Below are positions 23,201-32,619 of a DNA stretch of 45,276 nucleotides, in pieces; within the stretch, counting starts at the first letter, position 1, and the number at the start of each line of letters is the position of its first letter. Position numbers and translations under genes: made by a program. Location of the stretch: positions 1 to 45,276 of IMG/VR virus record IMGVR_UViG_3300006162_000002. One strand, written 5' to 3'. Source of the DNA: a virus. The notes beneath the pieces are model-generated. The model was not told the DNA's origin and did not search any database. It saw only the letters and a program-made list of their open reading frames with translations.

Positions 23201-24957
23201 TGAGGTACGTTTTCCGTCCCCGGTCGGTGCATGTCCGGATCGCCGCGGGATGCAACCTAGGTTGTTTCTTCTGCGAAAGGGAAGCACTAGCCGGGGGCGG
23301 AAACGAAGGCCGGAAAAAGCGAGGGACGGTCGTTTTCACGGACGGCCGCGACGAGCTCCCGGTCGCTGATGACATGAGCCCTGAAACTTGGGCTCATGTC
23401 AAAGAGAAAGTCTTTCCTCACGTCGACCACGTCGAGCTAGGCGGTCTAGGTGAGCCAACCCTTGGCGCTATGTTCTGCCAAGCCGCGAAAGACGTCATAG
23501 AGGCCGGGAAAAGCCTCTTTTTCTTTACCAACGGACACTACCTCGACCTCCCTCGAGTTCTCGAATCAGTCGGAGAATCCCCTCATGTCTCGGTGTCGAT
23601 CGATGCCGGTACTCCCGAAGGCTACTCAAGGATGAGAAAGGGGAACCTCGCTCACTTGGTCAAGTCCGTCAAAGCTTTCAAGGCCGCCAAACCTGGATCC
23701 AAAGTCGACTCTCAGTTCACCGCGATGGCGAGCAACATCGAGGAGCTCGCTCCGTGGGTTGAACTTTGCGCCGAGCTCGGGATCGGACGGAAGGAGCATG
23801 GGGAACAACTCCTCATGGTTCCGGCCGACCACCACGTCACCGACCGGGTCGAGGAGTCGCTCCGGTTCCTCCGTGACAAGACTCTCGAGAACGTTGCGAA
23901 GGCGAGGATCGCGGCCGATGCCGCCGGGCTCAACCTCGTCGTTCAAATGCCGGAATTCTCGACGGCCAACCCGAACGCGATCATCGACAACACCGACCCG
24001 CGAAAGATCCGGAGATGGGCCGACATCATGTTCTACGGACTGTCTCCATGCGGAGGGACGTCTCCGAGGGGAACCACGGGGACTACGGGGCCTCATTTGA
24101 CATCGATCACCGCGGCGAGAGCATTTTGGGACTGGGTTGTCACGGCCGAGACCACGGTCACGAACCCTCCTTACTTGACCGTCCCCGGCGGGACGACGAC
24201 GGTTTATCAGACCTTCACGACGACACCCGCAACTTACTTCCCGACGACCACAAACTACGGTGGGATATTGAACGGTACGGCCGTCGCGGGGTTTGCACTT
24301 TCCAACCCTCCCGGAAGCGTGGCAAGCACGACGGCGACGACCGCGTTAGACCACACCACGACCTACACCGCAACGGGAGTAAACACTTTAGGTTATACGA
24401 CGACCCTGGTAGGGATCACCACGATCCAGCAAAACCAGACCAACACGACTTTTAACTACCCTCCTCAACTCACAGTACCAAACTACACTCACGGGAACGA
24501 CATCCTCTATAAAGTAAACGAAGTGCAATTCGCGGTTGAACAATACAACGGCACACAGCTTAATTACATAACTAATGTTTTCGTCACGACCGCGCTCGGG
24601 ATAACGACCACGGTCACCGACAATGTTTTCGTAACTCAACTTGTGGCCGCACTTGTCGACGTCGCGTTCGTGGTAGGGGAGGTCGACGTGATCGGGTACT
24701 CGGCAAAAAGGGTGCCTCCTCCTCCCGACGTCTCGGACGAGCCTCCCGAGTTCAAAGAAGTCCCCAAAGAGATGTATGTCGATTACGACGGTACGGCCTG
24801 GTCTTGCCTCGCGCGGCTCAAGATCGGAGACTTCAACGTCGACCCATGGGCCAAAATCGTTGACGACAACGCTAGCTATCAGCTTTTCCTCGCTAATTTT
24901 TACTATGTAAAGAGCGGAGACAATTCGAATTGTCGCGCATGTCCACGGAGAGACTAA
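23200..24957 (+). CDS. Radical SAM/SPASM-like enzyme with a Thr-rich insertion
   Basis: 585 residues. CNLGCFFC (Cys18, Cys22, Cys25) is the CX3CX2C motif that binds the [4Fe-4S] cluster, and VELGGLGEPTLG resembles the GGE-type SAM motif; the barrel runs to about residue 280. A twitch/SPASM-type cysteine set follows but is split. SPC (Cys284) lies before, and DYDGTAWSC (Cys536) and NCRACPRRD (Cys578, Cys581) lie after, a roughly 230-residue insertion rich in Thr, Asn, Val and Tyr (TTATTALDHTTTYTATG). Such enzymes modify peptides, sugars or RNA. The enzyme class is clear; substrate and the role of the insertion are unknown. Confidence 0.8.
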   Translation: MRYVFRPRSVHVRIAAGCNLGCFFCEREALAGGGNEGRKKRGTVVFTDGRDELPVADDMSPETWAHVKEKVFPHVDHVELGGLGEPTLGAMFCQAAKDVIEAGKSLFFFTNGHYLDLPRVLESVGESPHVSVSIDAGTPEGYSRMRKGNLAHLVKSVKAFKAAKPGSKVDSQFTAMASNIEELAPWVELCAELGIGRKEHGEQLLMVPADHHVTDRVEESLRFLRDKTLENVAKARIAADAAGLNLVVQMPEFSTANPNAIIDNTDPRKIRRWADIMFYGLSPCGGTSPRGTTGTTGPHLTSITAARAFWDWVVTAETTVTNPPYLTVPGGTTTVYQTFTTTPATYFPTTTNYGGILNGTAVAGFALSNPPGSVASTTATTALDHTTTYTATGVNTLGYTTTLVGITTIQQNQTNTTFNYPPQLTVPNYTHGNDILYKVNEVQFAVEQYNGTQLNYITNVFVTTALGITTTVTDNVFVTQLVAALVDVAFVVGEVDVIGYSAKRVPPPPDVSDEPPEFKEVPKEMYVDYDGTAWSCLARLKIGDFNVDPWAKIVDDNASYQLFLANFYYVKSGDNSNCRACPRRD

Positions 24958-27101
24958 TGAATATCAGGATCGTCATCCCAACACTCGACAAACCTTTTCT
25001 CTTAACTCAAACTTTGATGTCGCTCCGCGCGGAGATGAAGGACGGGGATTCTATCGTCTTGGTCGACAACGGCTCCGAACCCGAGACGCTTGGGGCGATC
25101 CGGGCCGACATCGACAACCCGAAAGCCAAAACGAGGATGATCGTCAACTCAGACCGCGGGAACTATTGCAAGTCGGTCAACATTGGGGTGAGCCATCCCG
25201 GAAACTATGACGCGCTCCTCGTGGTCAATAACGACGTCGTTTTCTCTCCCGGATCCCTCTCGAGGCTCAGGGAGTCCCTTTCAGATCAATGCGGGTTGGT
25301 GATCCCTCTCTCGAGCCGTTGCGTCGGTTCGCTGGGTGTCTCTCCTCCGGCCCTTGGAGATCCCTCTCGGGTCGAGGACATCTATGCCAACTATGAGAAA
25401 GTTTGCAAGTGGTGGAGGATCGCGTCGGTTCAGTTCTCCGGGATCCTCCCCGTTTCGGATCCCTACGTCCCTCAAGGCGGATATTGTTTCCTCATAGATC
25501 GGCGGTTATGGGATCGGCTCGGAGGCTTCGACCAGGATTACCGGATCTTCGGCGAAGACTACGACCTTTTCGCTCGGGCCGCTCGGTACACCAAGCTCTT
25601 TCAAGTCAGGGACGCCTATGTCCACCACCTCGAGCACCAGACGGTCAAAGAGATGCCGAGGCGGTTTGAAGAGTGGTGCCGGGGCAGGTTCCTCCTCACT
25701 GAGAAACGAGAAGGGAAACCCGAGACGGTCTCCGTCGTCATCCCGACCTATAACCGTTCCGACCTCCTTTTCGAAGCGATCGACTCGGTCGTCCGTCAGT
25801 CTTTCCAGGATTGGCGGCTCTATGTCGTTGACGACGGATCCGGAGATTGGGAGGCGATCCGCCAAGCGGCTACCAACCGGTTCTTTGACTACCAGGATCG
25901 TATCTGGTACTTCAACCTCGCGGACAACCGCGGGCCCGCGGCCGCGCGAAACTACGGGGTCTCCCTCTCACGCGGGAAGTACGTCGCTTTCCTCGACTCC
26001 GACGACACTTGGAACCCTGACCATCTCGCCAAGCATGTCGCATTTCACGAGTCGCGTCCCGGCCTTCTCATGAGCTACTCGAGGACGTCGTTCGCGTGGA
26101 GATGGAAAGATCCCGAGACCGGACGTTTCAGGTACCGGCCCGACGAACATCCCGAGGCTCAACTCCGCGGAGACCTTACGTTTGACCGTGACCGCCTCGA
26201 GAGAGAGAATTTCATCAAGACGTCGGCCGTCGTCGTTTGGGGAGACGTCGCGAGGTCGACCGAGTTCCCCGTCGAGGACGATCATCGCCTCGCGGCCGAG
26301 GACTGGAAATACTTCCGGATTTTAGCCGGGTTAAATGGAACGGTCGAACACCTCTATTCGACCACGGCCCGAACCTATTGGTCGAAGCGGTCCGACGGAG
26401 ACGCCCACCATTCTTCCCGACTTATTCCTTGGGCCAATTTTGGGGACGTCCCTGAACACTGGGGAGGCAGGATCCTCGCGTCACCAGGGAAAGACGGAGC
26501 CCTCACCGTCGTCATACCGACCCGCGAGAGGCCTCTCGAGGCCCGTACTCTCATGTCTAACCTCCCGGACGACGTTCCGGTCGTCCTTGTCGCCGACGGC
26601 CGCAAAAGCGCCGGTTACGTCCTCGAGCTCAGCCAAGCGAGGGAAGGGGTCGGGGCGGTCGTCATCGAGAAACCGAGCGGTGCGAGTTTCGCTCGGAACC
26701 GGGGAGTAGACCAATCCCTCACGGAATGGGTGTGGTTCATCGATGACGACGACATCCCGCTCCCCGGAGCGGTCGAGGCCGTCTCCAAATACTTCGGCCA
26801 GGCTGACGCCGTGGTCTGCCCTCTTTTCACCCATGCGGGAGACGGCGGCCTTTGTTTCACCGACGGCGCTTTCACGAGCGGGGTCTTTGTGAGGGTCGAT
26901 TTTTTCACTCGAGTCCATGGGTTTGACGAAGGCCTCCATATCGCCGAGGAGCGCGAGCTCCTCCAACGGATGAAGGACTTCGGAGCTCGCGTGGTCGAGT
27001 GTCCGACCCCGGTCGCGGTCAAAACCTCCGGGTCGAGGCATGTCGGCCATTTTGAGGCTCCGAAAACGCCCGGACGTCCTTTCCATGGAGGTTCGCGATG
27101 A
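24957..27101 (+). CDS. Three-domain family 2 glycosyltransferase
   Basis: 714 residues. The ATG at 24957 overlaps the radical SAM stop (TAATG) with GGAG before it. Three GT-A-like units in tandem: 1-255 (MNIRIVIPTLDKPF, LLVVNNDVVF), 265-500 (VSVVIPTYNRSDLLFEAID, FLDSDDTWNPDH) and 515-700 (LTVVIPTRERPLEARTLMS, FIDDDDIPLPG). Each has the nucleotide-sugar strand and an acidic DxD-type metal site; the first reads NND. Possibly builds a short oligosaccharide on one acceptor. It is sandwiched between the radical SAM gene and the tail hub gene. Confidence 0.85.
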   Translation: MNIRIVIPTLDKPFLLTQTLMSLRAEMKDGDSIVLVDNGSEPETLGAIRADIDNPKAKTRMIVNSDRGNYCKSVNIGVSHPGNYDALLVVNNDVVFSPGSLSRLRESLSDQCGLVIPLSSRCVGSLGVSPPALGDPSRVEDIYANYEKVCKWWRIASVQFSGILPVSDPYVPQGGYCFLIDRRLWDRLGGFDQDYRIFGEDYDLFARAARYTKLFQVRDAYVHHLEHQTVKEMPRRFEEWCRGRFLLTEKREGKPETVSVVIPTYNRSDLLFEAIDSVVRQSFQDWRLYVVDDGSGDWEAIRQAATNRFFDYQDRIWYFNLADNRGPAAARNYGVSLSRGKYVAFLDSDDTWNPDHLAKHVAFHESRPGLLMSYSRTSFAWRWKDPETGRFRYRPDEHPEAQLRGDLTFDRDRLERENFIKTSAVVVWGDVARSTEFPVEDDHRLAAEDWKYFRILAGLNGTVEHLYSTTARTYWSKRSDGDAHHSSRLIPWANFGDVPEHWGGRILASPGKDGALTVVIPTRERPLEARTLMSNLPDDVPVVLVADGRKSAGYVLELSQAREGVGAVVIEKPSGASFARNRGVDQSLTEWVWFIDDDDIPLPGAVEAVSKYFGQADAVVCPLFTHAGDGGLCFTDGAFTSGVFVRVDFFTRVHGFDEGLHIAEERELLQRMKDFGARVVECPTPVAVKTSGSRHVGHFEAPKTPGRPFHGGSR

Positions 27102-29401
27102 GGATCCAAGATTACGCTCAAGTTCAACTCCAAGACCCTCAATCACGGTGGACTTACGTCAAGCTCCCGCGGTTCGAGTACTCCGACTTCCCTTGGAACA
27201 ACACGGCCGCCGTGTGGGGATCCAACGTCGACTTTATTGCCGACTACAACCTTCAAGCGATCTACCCTAAGCCGGTCATGGTCTATCACGACCAGGCCGT
27301 AGGCTACGGGCTCGGGAGCGACTCGTCCCCTAATGTCAAATGGGCCAACGTCGGGACGGTGCCTTTCACTTTCAGGCAGAACACTCCCCACAACTTCACC
27401 GAGTTCGACCTCCAACTTTCGCCGTCGACGGCCGAGTCGTACTATCTCGACGCGACCGCGACTATCTCGGCTCAAGGAGTGACGTTCCTTTGGTCTCGCC
27501 TGGACCAGCAAGACCGCGACGTCTCAGACGGCGACTATGTCAAGTACACGACGTTCCGCGTCGGGATCGGGACAGGGTCGAACGTCGTCCTCTACTCGCT
27601 CCACTATGACGGAGGCGGCTCGGTCGTGATCTCGAGGTCGACCGACAACGGGACGACCTGGAAAGACCTCGAAAGTTTCCGCGACCAAGGGGACACAAAC
27701 GCTAGTTTCGGGCAAGCGGACGACCAGTACGACACGAGCGGGGTCGTCGGCCATGCGCCAAAGAACCCGATGAACTACCTCGAGTTCCGCCTCCTTGCCG
27801 GACGCCTCCAAATATGGGTCGGGAACAACGATGTCCCCTATGTGTTCGAGGAGAACCGGGTCGACAACACCGGAGCCCCGATCACCTTGATCAACTCCCT
27901 CGAGGTTCGCGCGTTCCGGTTCATCGCGCTTTCGTTTTCGGCTCATCCGACCAAGTGGAACGTCTCGTGCTCTTACGACTCGCCTGAGTTCACGATCGGG
28001 GACACTTACCCGGCCGGACTCGGGAGCTACTCCTTCACCACGGCCGGAGCGGTTCCTACGGGATGGAGCGCGACGATCAACCCGAGTACCTCGAGCCTTT
28101 CGGGGCCCGTCTGCTACTACCATCTTGACCTCACGGGGCCGACCAACGGAACCTATCGGTCGACTCCTTTCGCTGATCAATGCGTCTGCCTTAGAGCGGT
28201 CGACCTCGTTTGGCAAGCGGTGACGATGAGGAACACCAACCTACCGGTCGCGGTCTCTCCGGAGGAGGTTCATCTCCGTTGGGAGTTCAATCCCGACGAG
28301 CTCATCGTGACGACGTCCGGATCCTTGCTTTTCAACAACAACCGGCAAAGGATACTCCCGACCGGAGCCCTCGGCTATTGGGGGAATTGGTCGGTCAACT
28401 CAGGCCAAAACGCGGCCCTCGTCACGCTTGGCCGGTCTATCCCCGGCGGCCTGGTCGCTTTTCAACAAGCGTTCTCAGGATATGGCCACACGACCGGCGA
28501 AGTGATCGCGACCACGAACGGCTCGATGTTCAAGATGGGCCTCCGCGACCGCTTCATCCAAATGCAAAACCCTCGCTACGCGCTCCCGTGGATGGACGGT
28601 TGGAACGTGTTCTACGCGGCCGCCTACCTCGCTTCGCTTGGCCACTTCGACATCGCGGACATGTACTTCTCCTCCTTCGTCCCGGACGCTCCGTTCGGGC
28701 TAGGAACCGACCTCGGGAGTCCGGAGTCGCCTCATGCGTACTATCTCCCGGTCGGAGACGCCGGATCCGTGCTCACACGCAACACGGGAGTCTCACCCCT
28801 TCAAATCCTCGCGAAGATCGCTTTTTCGATCGGTTACTTCATCGCGGTCGACATCAACGGGAGCCTACGGTTCCAGAAGTTCATGACCCCGACGACCATT
28901 AAGAGGACTTTTTGGGAGTCAGACGTCGCCGGTGTCGTAGGATCCGGAACCGACCTCAACGGATGCGAGATTATGCAAATGACCAAGGATCTCCAACAAG
29001 TCCGGAATACGTCCGCGGTCATCGGGGTCAACGCCTACTCGCCTAAGTCTGAACCTATCGTCTTCAAATACGACGACCTCGACTCGGTCTATAACGTCAA
29101 CGCCTTCAACTTTTTGGGCTACCAACAGCAAGCGGTTTGGATGGACTCCCAGTTCGCGAGTCCCTCTTTCGCTCAGCAAGCGGCCCAACAAATGTACGCA
29201 GTACTCCGGGTTCCCGGGCTCGACGTCCCGATCAAAACAAATTGGATCCAACCGGACATTTTCCCTCTCGATGCGATCACCGTCTATTCCCCGCGGTTGG
29301 GCCTCGACACGTCGACCCGCTTGGTCGTCATGTCGGTCGAGCATCACGTGACCAAGTCTCACGCTTGGACGGAGTTGACCGGTCGGTTTATCGGGTTCTA
29401 A
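27098..29401 (+). CDS. Tail tip / hub protein with lectin-like N-terminal region (767 aa)
   Basis: ATGA overlap with the glycosyltransferase. The N-terminal 300 residues are beta-rich and Trp/Tyr/Asn-rich (VTFLWSRLDQQDRDVSDGDY, GRLQIWVGNNDVPYVFEE), like a concanavalin-type domain. The C-terminal part (DLQQVRNTSAVIGVNAYSPK, LVVMSVEHHVTKSHAWTELT) resembles baseplate-hub proteins of the lambda-J/Mu-P type. Last tail gene before the large terminase; likely the host-contact tip. Confidence 0.65.
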   Translation: MRIQDYAQVQLQDPQSRWTYVKLPRFEYSDFPWNNTAAVWGSNVDFIADYNLQAIYPKPVMVYHDQAVGYGLGSDSSPNVKWANVGTVPFTFRQNTPHNFTEFDLQLSPSTAESYYLDATATISAQGVTFLWSRLDQQDRDVSDGDYVKYTTFRVGIGTGSNVVLYSLHYDGGGSVVISRSTDNGTTWKDLESFRDQGDTNASFGQADDQYDTSGVVGHAPKNPMNYLEFRLLAGRLQIWVGNNDVPYVFEENRVDNTGAPITLINSLEVRAFRFIALSFSAHPTKWNVSCSYDSPEFTIGDTYPAGLGSYSFTTAGAVPTGWSATINPSTSSLSGPVCYYHLDLTGPTNGTYRSTPFADQCVCLRAVDLVWQAVTMRNTNLPVAVSPEEVHLRWEFNPDELIVTTSGSLLFNNNRQRILPTGALGYWGNWSVNSGQNAALVTLGRSIPGGLVAFQQAFSGYGHTTGEVIATTNGSMFKMGLRDRFIQMQNPRYALPWMDGWNVFYAAAYLASLGHFDIADMYFSSFVPDAPFGLGTDLGSPESPHAYYLPVGDAGSVLTRNTGVSPLQILAKIAFSIGYFIAVDINGSLRFQKFMTPTTIKRTFWESDVAGVVGSGTDLNGCEIMQMTKDLQQVRNTSAVIGVNAYSPKSEPIVFKYDDLDSVYNVNAFNFLGYQQQAVWMDSQFASPSFAQQAAQQMYAVLRVPGLDVPIKTNWIQPDIFPLDAITVYSPRLGLDTSTRLVVMSVEHHVTKSHAWTELTGRFIGF

Positions 29402-30907
29402 ATGCTCAGGTCGAAGGAGCTCGCGTCGGTCAAACGGCCGTTTTACCAGGGGCTAATGCAATCGATCACAATCGAGGAAAAGCTCAAGCTATTCGAGGTC
29501 ATGGGCTACCGTCCTCACGCGGGACAAATGGAGTTCCACACGTCGCGGGCTAGGTTCAAGTCTCTCATTTGTGGCCGTCGTTGGGGAAAGAGCAAGGCGA
29601 TGGCGGCCGAGCACGTCGTTTGCGCGGCCCTTGGCGGTTGGTCTTGGTGCCTCGGCCCTAACTACGAGCTCGGCTCCGTCGTCTTCGAGGAGTGCGTCAA
29701 CCTCGTCACAGGGAACGCGATGGGATCCCTGCTCGCCGGTGAGCCAAGGATGGGATCCGGACGTCAAGTCGTCGCGTTCCGGTCAGGCGGAGCGATTTTC
29801 GGTAAATCGAGCCACAAACCTAGATCTCTCCTAGGTCGAGGATTGGATCAAGTCGGCTTTGACGAGGGAGCGACGGAGCCGAACGGGGAGATCTACTACC
29901 AATATATCCGGCCCGTCCTGATCGACCACGAGGGGAGTTTCGTCATCACGACCACTCCTCGAGGCGACAACTGGGTCAAAGACTTCTATGACCTTGGAGT
30001 CCAAAAGGAACCCGGATACGCCTCGTGGCAAATGCCGACCTCAAGCAATCCCTTGATCACCGCGGCGGAGATGGCCGACCTCGTCAAAGGTTATCCCGAA
30101 CACCTTCTCACTCAGGAGATCTACGCCGAGTTCCTCGACGCCGTCGGCGCGATCTTCCGCGGTTACCGTGAGGTCTCGGTGATCGACAACGAGGAGGCCG
30201 AGCGGCTTCGCGCGAGCGGATCCCAATTTTGCATCGGTGTCGACCTCGGCCGACACCAGGACTTCACCGTCGTTTCTGTCATCGACGCCTACACCGGCGA
30301 CGAGGTCTTTCTCGACCGGATCAACTCGATGGACTGGATCCTCATCGAGGATTGGATCGCGTCCCGGTGCAAGAGGTTTAGGGGAGCTCCCGTCTTGGTC
30401 GACTCGACCGGGGTTGGAGACCGGTCTTTCAGAGCGCTCGAGGAGTCGATCACCGACCAACCGCTCGACCCGTTCATCTTCAACAACCTCCGGAAGGTCA
30501 ACCTCATCAACCAACTCGCGATCGCGATCGCCAACCAAGACGTCCGGTTTGTCGGGAAAGACTACGAGAACTCGGACGGGTTTGCGATCGGAGCGGTCGG
30601 AATGGGAGAGCTGTCGTCCTACCAATACGAGAAAACGCCGGGAGGAAAGATCACCATGAACGCTCCTCCGGGGAAACATGACGACATCGTCATCGCGCGG
30701 GCCCTCGCTTTCGAGTGTGCCATGAGGTACGGCGGAAGGGTCTCGAGGAGCACGGCGATCGAACCGATAGGGAAAGCGACCGACCTGATCGTAGAAAAGC
30801 TCGGCCACCGTGAGCGTCCGGGCTCACCAGTGACCGAGCGAAAGGATCGGATCAAGCTAAAGGACTCTTTCGGAAGGATCGGCTGCCCTGGAAAGTTCAG
30901 GAGGTAA
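29402..30907 (+). CDS. terL: Terminase large subunit (TerL)
   Basis: 501 residues. ATPase: Walker A CGRRWGKSK (Gly58-Lys63), Walker B QVGFDEGA (Asp154, Glu155), coupling motif FVITTTPRG. Nuclease: GVDLGRHQDFTVV (Asp281), LVDSTGVGD (Asp334), GKHDDIVIARALA. All key residues are present. The start ATG directly follows the hub stop; an in-frame ATG at residue 19 is an alternative. Unusually it is separated from the small terminase by the whole tail and replication region on the circular map, and it converges with the methyltransferase gene with an 11-base overlap. Confidence 0.9.
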   Translation: MLRSKELASVKRPFYQGLMQSITIEEKLKLFEVMGYRPHAGQMEFHTSRARFKSLICGRRWGKSKAMAAEHVVCAALGGWSWCLGPNYELGSVVFEECVNLVTGNAMGSLLAGEPRMGSGRQVVAFRSGGAIFGKSSHKPRSLLGRGLDQVGFDEGATEPNGEIYYQYIRPVLIDHEGSFVITTTPRGDNWVKDFYDLGVQKEPGYASWQMPTSSNPLITAAEMADLVKGYPEHLLTQEIYAEFLDAVGAIFRGYREVSVIDNEEAERLRASGSQFCIGVDLGRHQDFTVVSVIDAYTGDEVFLDRINSMDWILIEDWIASRCKRFRGAPVLVDSTGVGDRSFRALEESITDQPLDPFIFNNLRKVNLINQLAIAIANQDVRFVGKDYENSDGFAIGAVGMGELSSYQYEKTPGGKITMNAPPGKHDDIVIARALAFECAMRYGGRVSRSTAIEPIGKATDLIVEKLGHRERPGSPVTERKDRIKLKDSFGRIGCPGKFRR

Positions 30908-31954
30908 ACAGGTTAAGGTTAGTCACCTTCATCCGGTTAACGCTCATGTTCCAATACTTTCGGCTAAGCTCAAACCCTATCCCATAACGTCCTAATTCGA
31001 CCGAAACCGCTACGGTCGTGCCGGATCCTGAAAACGGGTCTAGCACTTTACCTCCGAGAGGACACCCGGAAAGGATGCACCGCTTGACCAATTCCGAGGG
31101 ATAAGTGGCAAAATGCGCTTCACTACTACTTGAAACGGGAAGGCTCCAAACATCCCTAGCGTTTACCATATCAGTCAAACCGTCTATCCTCACGCTCGAT
31201 TTTTGAGGTTCGGTTTGAAGGTAAGACGGATCGTAGTAATACTTGCTTTTCTTAGTGAACAAGAACACTTGCTCATGAGCCCTTGTCGGTCTATCCTTGC
31301 AACTTTCAGGCATTGGATTGGATTTAGACCATATTATTTCGGATCTCAAGATCCATCCTTGGTCGTCCATCATAGCTAGCGCGACCCTCCAAGGAACTCC
31401 GACGAGGCTTTTTGACTTTACGGGAGCTCCGCCCGGCAATCGATTGGGTTGTATTGGCGGCCCTTGCAAGTCCCGGTCGAAGTTCCCGTCTTTGTTCTCT
31501 TTTCTGGGCCCTCCTCCTGTAAAATAAGAATCGCCAAGGTTGAGCCACATCGTTCCACTAGGTTTGAGTATCCGGTAAAGTTCCGACGTGACGAGCAAGA
31601 TGTTCTCTTGAAACATCTTTACGGTCGGCTCCAAACCTAATTGTCCCATCCATGCTCCGCATTTGTCGCATAGTTCCGAGTCATGAGGCATCCTAGTCGC
31701 TGACGATTGAGAAAGTGTGTCCCCTATCATCTTGGCGTTGACCGAACCGTTACCGGATTTTTTGACCATCTTAGACCATTGATGGTCGCATTTTAGAGAC
31801 CCTCCCCAAATCGTAGGTTGAAGACTATAGTCTCTCAATCCCCAATAGGGGGGCTTGTCACTATGCAATCTACGCTATTGCTTTGAAGCTTGGACAGTCC
31901 TTCTAAGACGTGGCAATTAGTTAGGCTGAATTGTTCAGTCGTTATCCTGTCCAT
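30897..31954 (-). pseudogene. DNA methyltransferase (N4-C or N6-A, beta type), frameshifted
   Basis: A start ATG at 31954 with GGAG 6 bases upstream gives MDRITTEQFSLTNCHVLEGL then SVDCIVTSPP. A run of six C (31853-31848 on the minus strand) then shifts the frame; with seven C the motif reads SPPYWGLRDY, the catalytic motif IV. The remaining frame carries a zinc-like CDKCGAW, WLNLGDSYF, TRAHEQVFLFTKK and motif I VLDPFSGSGTTVA. As written, the main frame can only start at MHSDKPPYWG, losing part of motif IV. The cause may be a homopolymer error, true decay or phase variation. Confidence 0.85.
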
Positions 31955-32276
31955 TTGTTTCTCCAAACTTTCTGAGTATTGATTGTCGAACCGCTTCGCG
32001 CATTTTGTCAGCGACTTCGGGAGACCTCGTTACAGAGTCAACCATAGCCCTCAACCTGTTTTCGATGGCGTTTTCGAGGATAAGGGGCAACTTGTCCCGG
32101 ACGATCTTCGCGACAAGTTGTTCGGGGTCGGTCTTGCTTATCGCCTCCTCGACCGCGTCCTCGATGGCCTTATGCTTCGTGCTCAAGGCTTTCAGAAGGG
32201 TCGTCCGGGACGCCTCGAGTTCCACCCGGAGGACATGGAACTCTCCGGGTCTGTCTCCTGGAACCTTAAACTCCAT
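31935..32276 (-). CDS. Helical protein, paralogue of its upstream neighbour (113 aa)
   Basis: MEFKVPGDRPGEFHVLRVEL with AGAGGG upstream; overlaps the upstream gene by 11 bases and the methyltransferase start by 20. The C-terminal 65 residues align without large gaps to the neighbour's: TDPEQLVAKIVRDKLPLILE here versus MDIEPIFKELVNAQAKDVLE there, and RSPEVADKMREAVRQSIL versus NSEEVQSFIKQKAINVL. Fully alpha-helical. No function recognised. Confidence 0.7.
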   Translation of the reverse strand: MEFKVPGDRPGEFHVLRVELEASRTTLLKALSTKHKAIEDAVEEAISKTDPEQLVAKIVRDKLPLILENAIENRLRAMVDSVTRSPEVADKMREAVRQSILRKFGETNGQDND

Positions 32277-32619
32277 GAGTGGCCCTCTTGACTTTGACCG
32301 TCGCGACACTCGAAAGGTCGATCCTGACTCCCGTCAGCACGTTGATGGCCTTTTGTTTGATGAACGATTGGACTTCCTCACTGTTCATCGCGTCGGATAA
32401 CGCCCTTCTGACGGCGACTTTCACGCAATCCTCGAGGACGTCCTTAGCTTGAGCGTTTACCAATTCCTTGAAAATTGGCTCGATGTCCATCGAAAGAACC
32501 ATCTCGACCGTTTGAGATTCGACAATGTCTTTGTTCTTTTCGATGACCGAAGTGACCGCCTTTCTGATCTCAGAGTGTGCGATCTTAGTAACTTCATACT
32601 TGTCGATGTTAGACCCCAC
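32266..32619 (-). CDS. Helical protein, paralogue of its downstream neighbour (117 aa)
   Basis: GTG start 7 bases after GGAGGGG, overlapping the end of the DUF3850 gene by 11 bases. MGSNIDKYEVTKIAHSEIRK with long amphipathic helices and no cysteine pairs or membrane segment. The downstream 113-residue protein shares its C-terminal helical repeat, so the pair arose by tandem duplication. Role unknown; possible heteromer. Confidence 0.7.
   Translation of the reverse strand: MGSNIDKYEVTKIAHSEIRKAVTSVIEKNKDIVESQTVEMVLSMDIEPIFKELVNAQAKDVLEDCVKVAVRRALSDAMNSEEVQSFIKQKAINVLTGVRIDLSSVATVKVKRATHGV

Noticed and set aside
24015-24455. Alternative frame within the radical SAM insertion (Asp/His/Arg-rich)
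   Set aside because: No start signal or motif, and the radical SAM frame continues uninterrupted to a valid cysteine-rich C-terminus.
24049-24775. Variable region of a diversity-generating retroelement in the Thr-rich insert
   Set aside because: No reverse transcriptase gene and no template repeat of this sequence were seen in the window.
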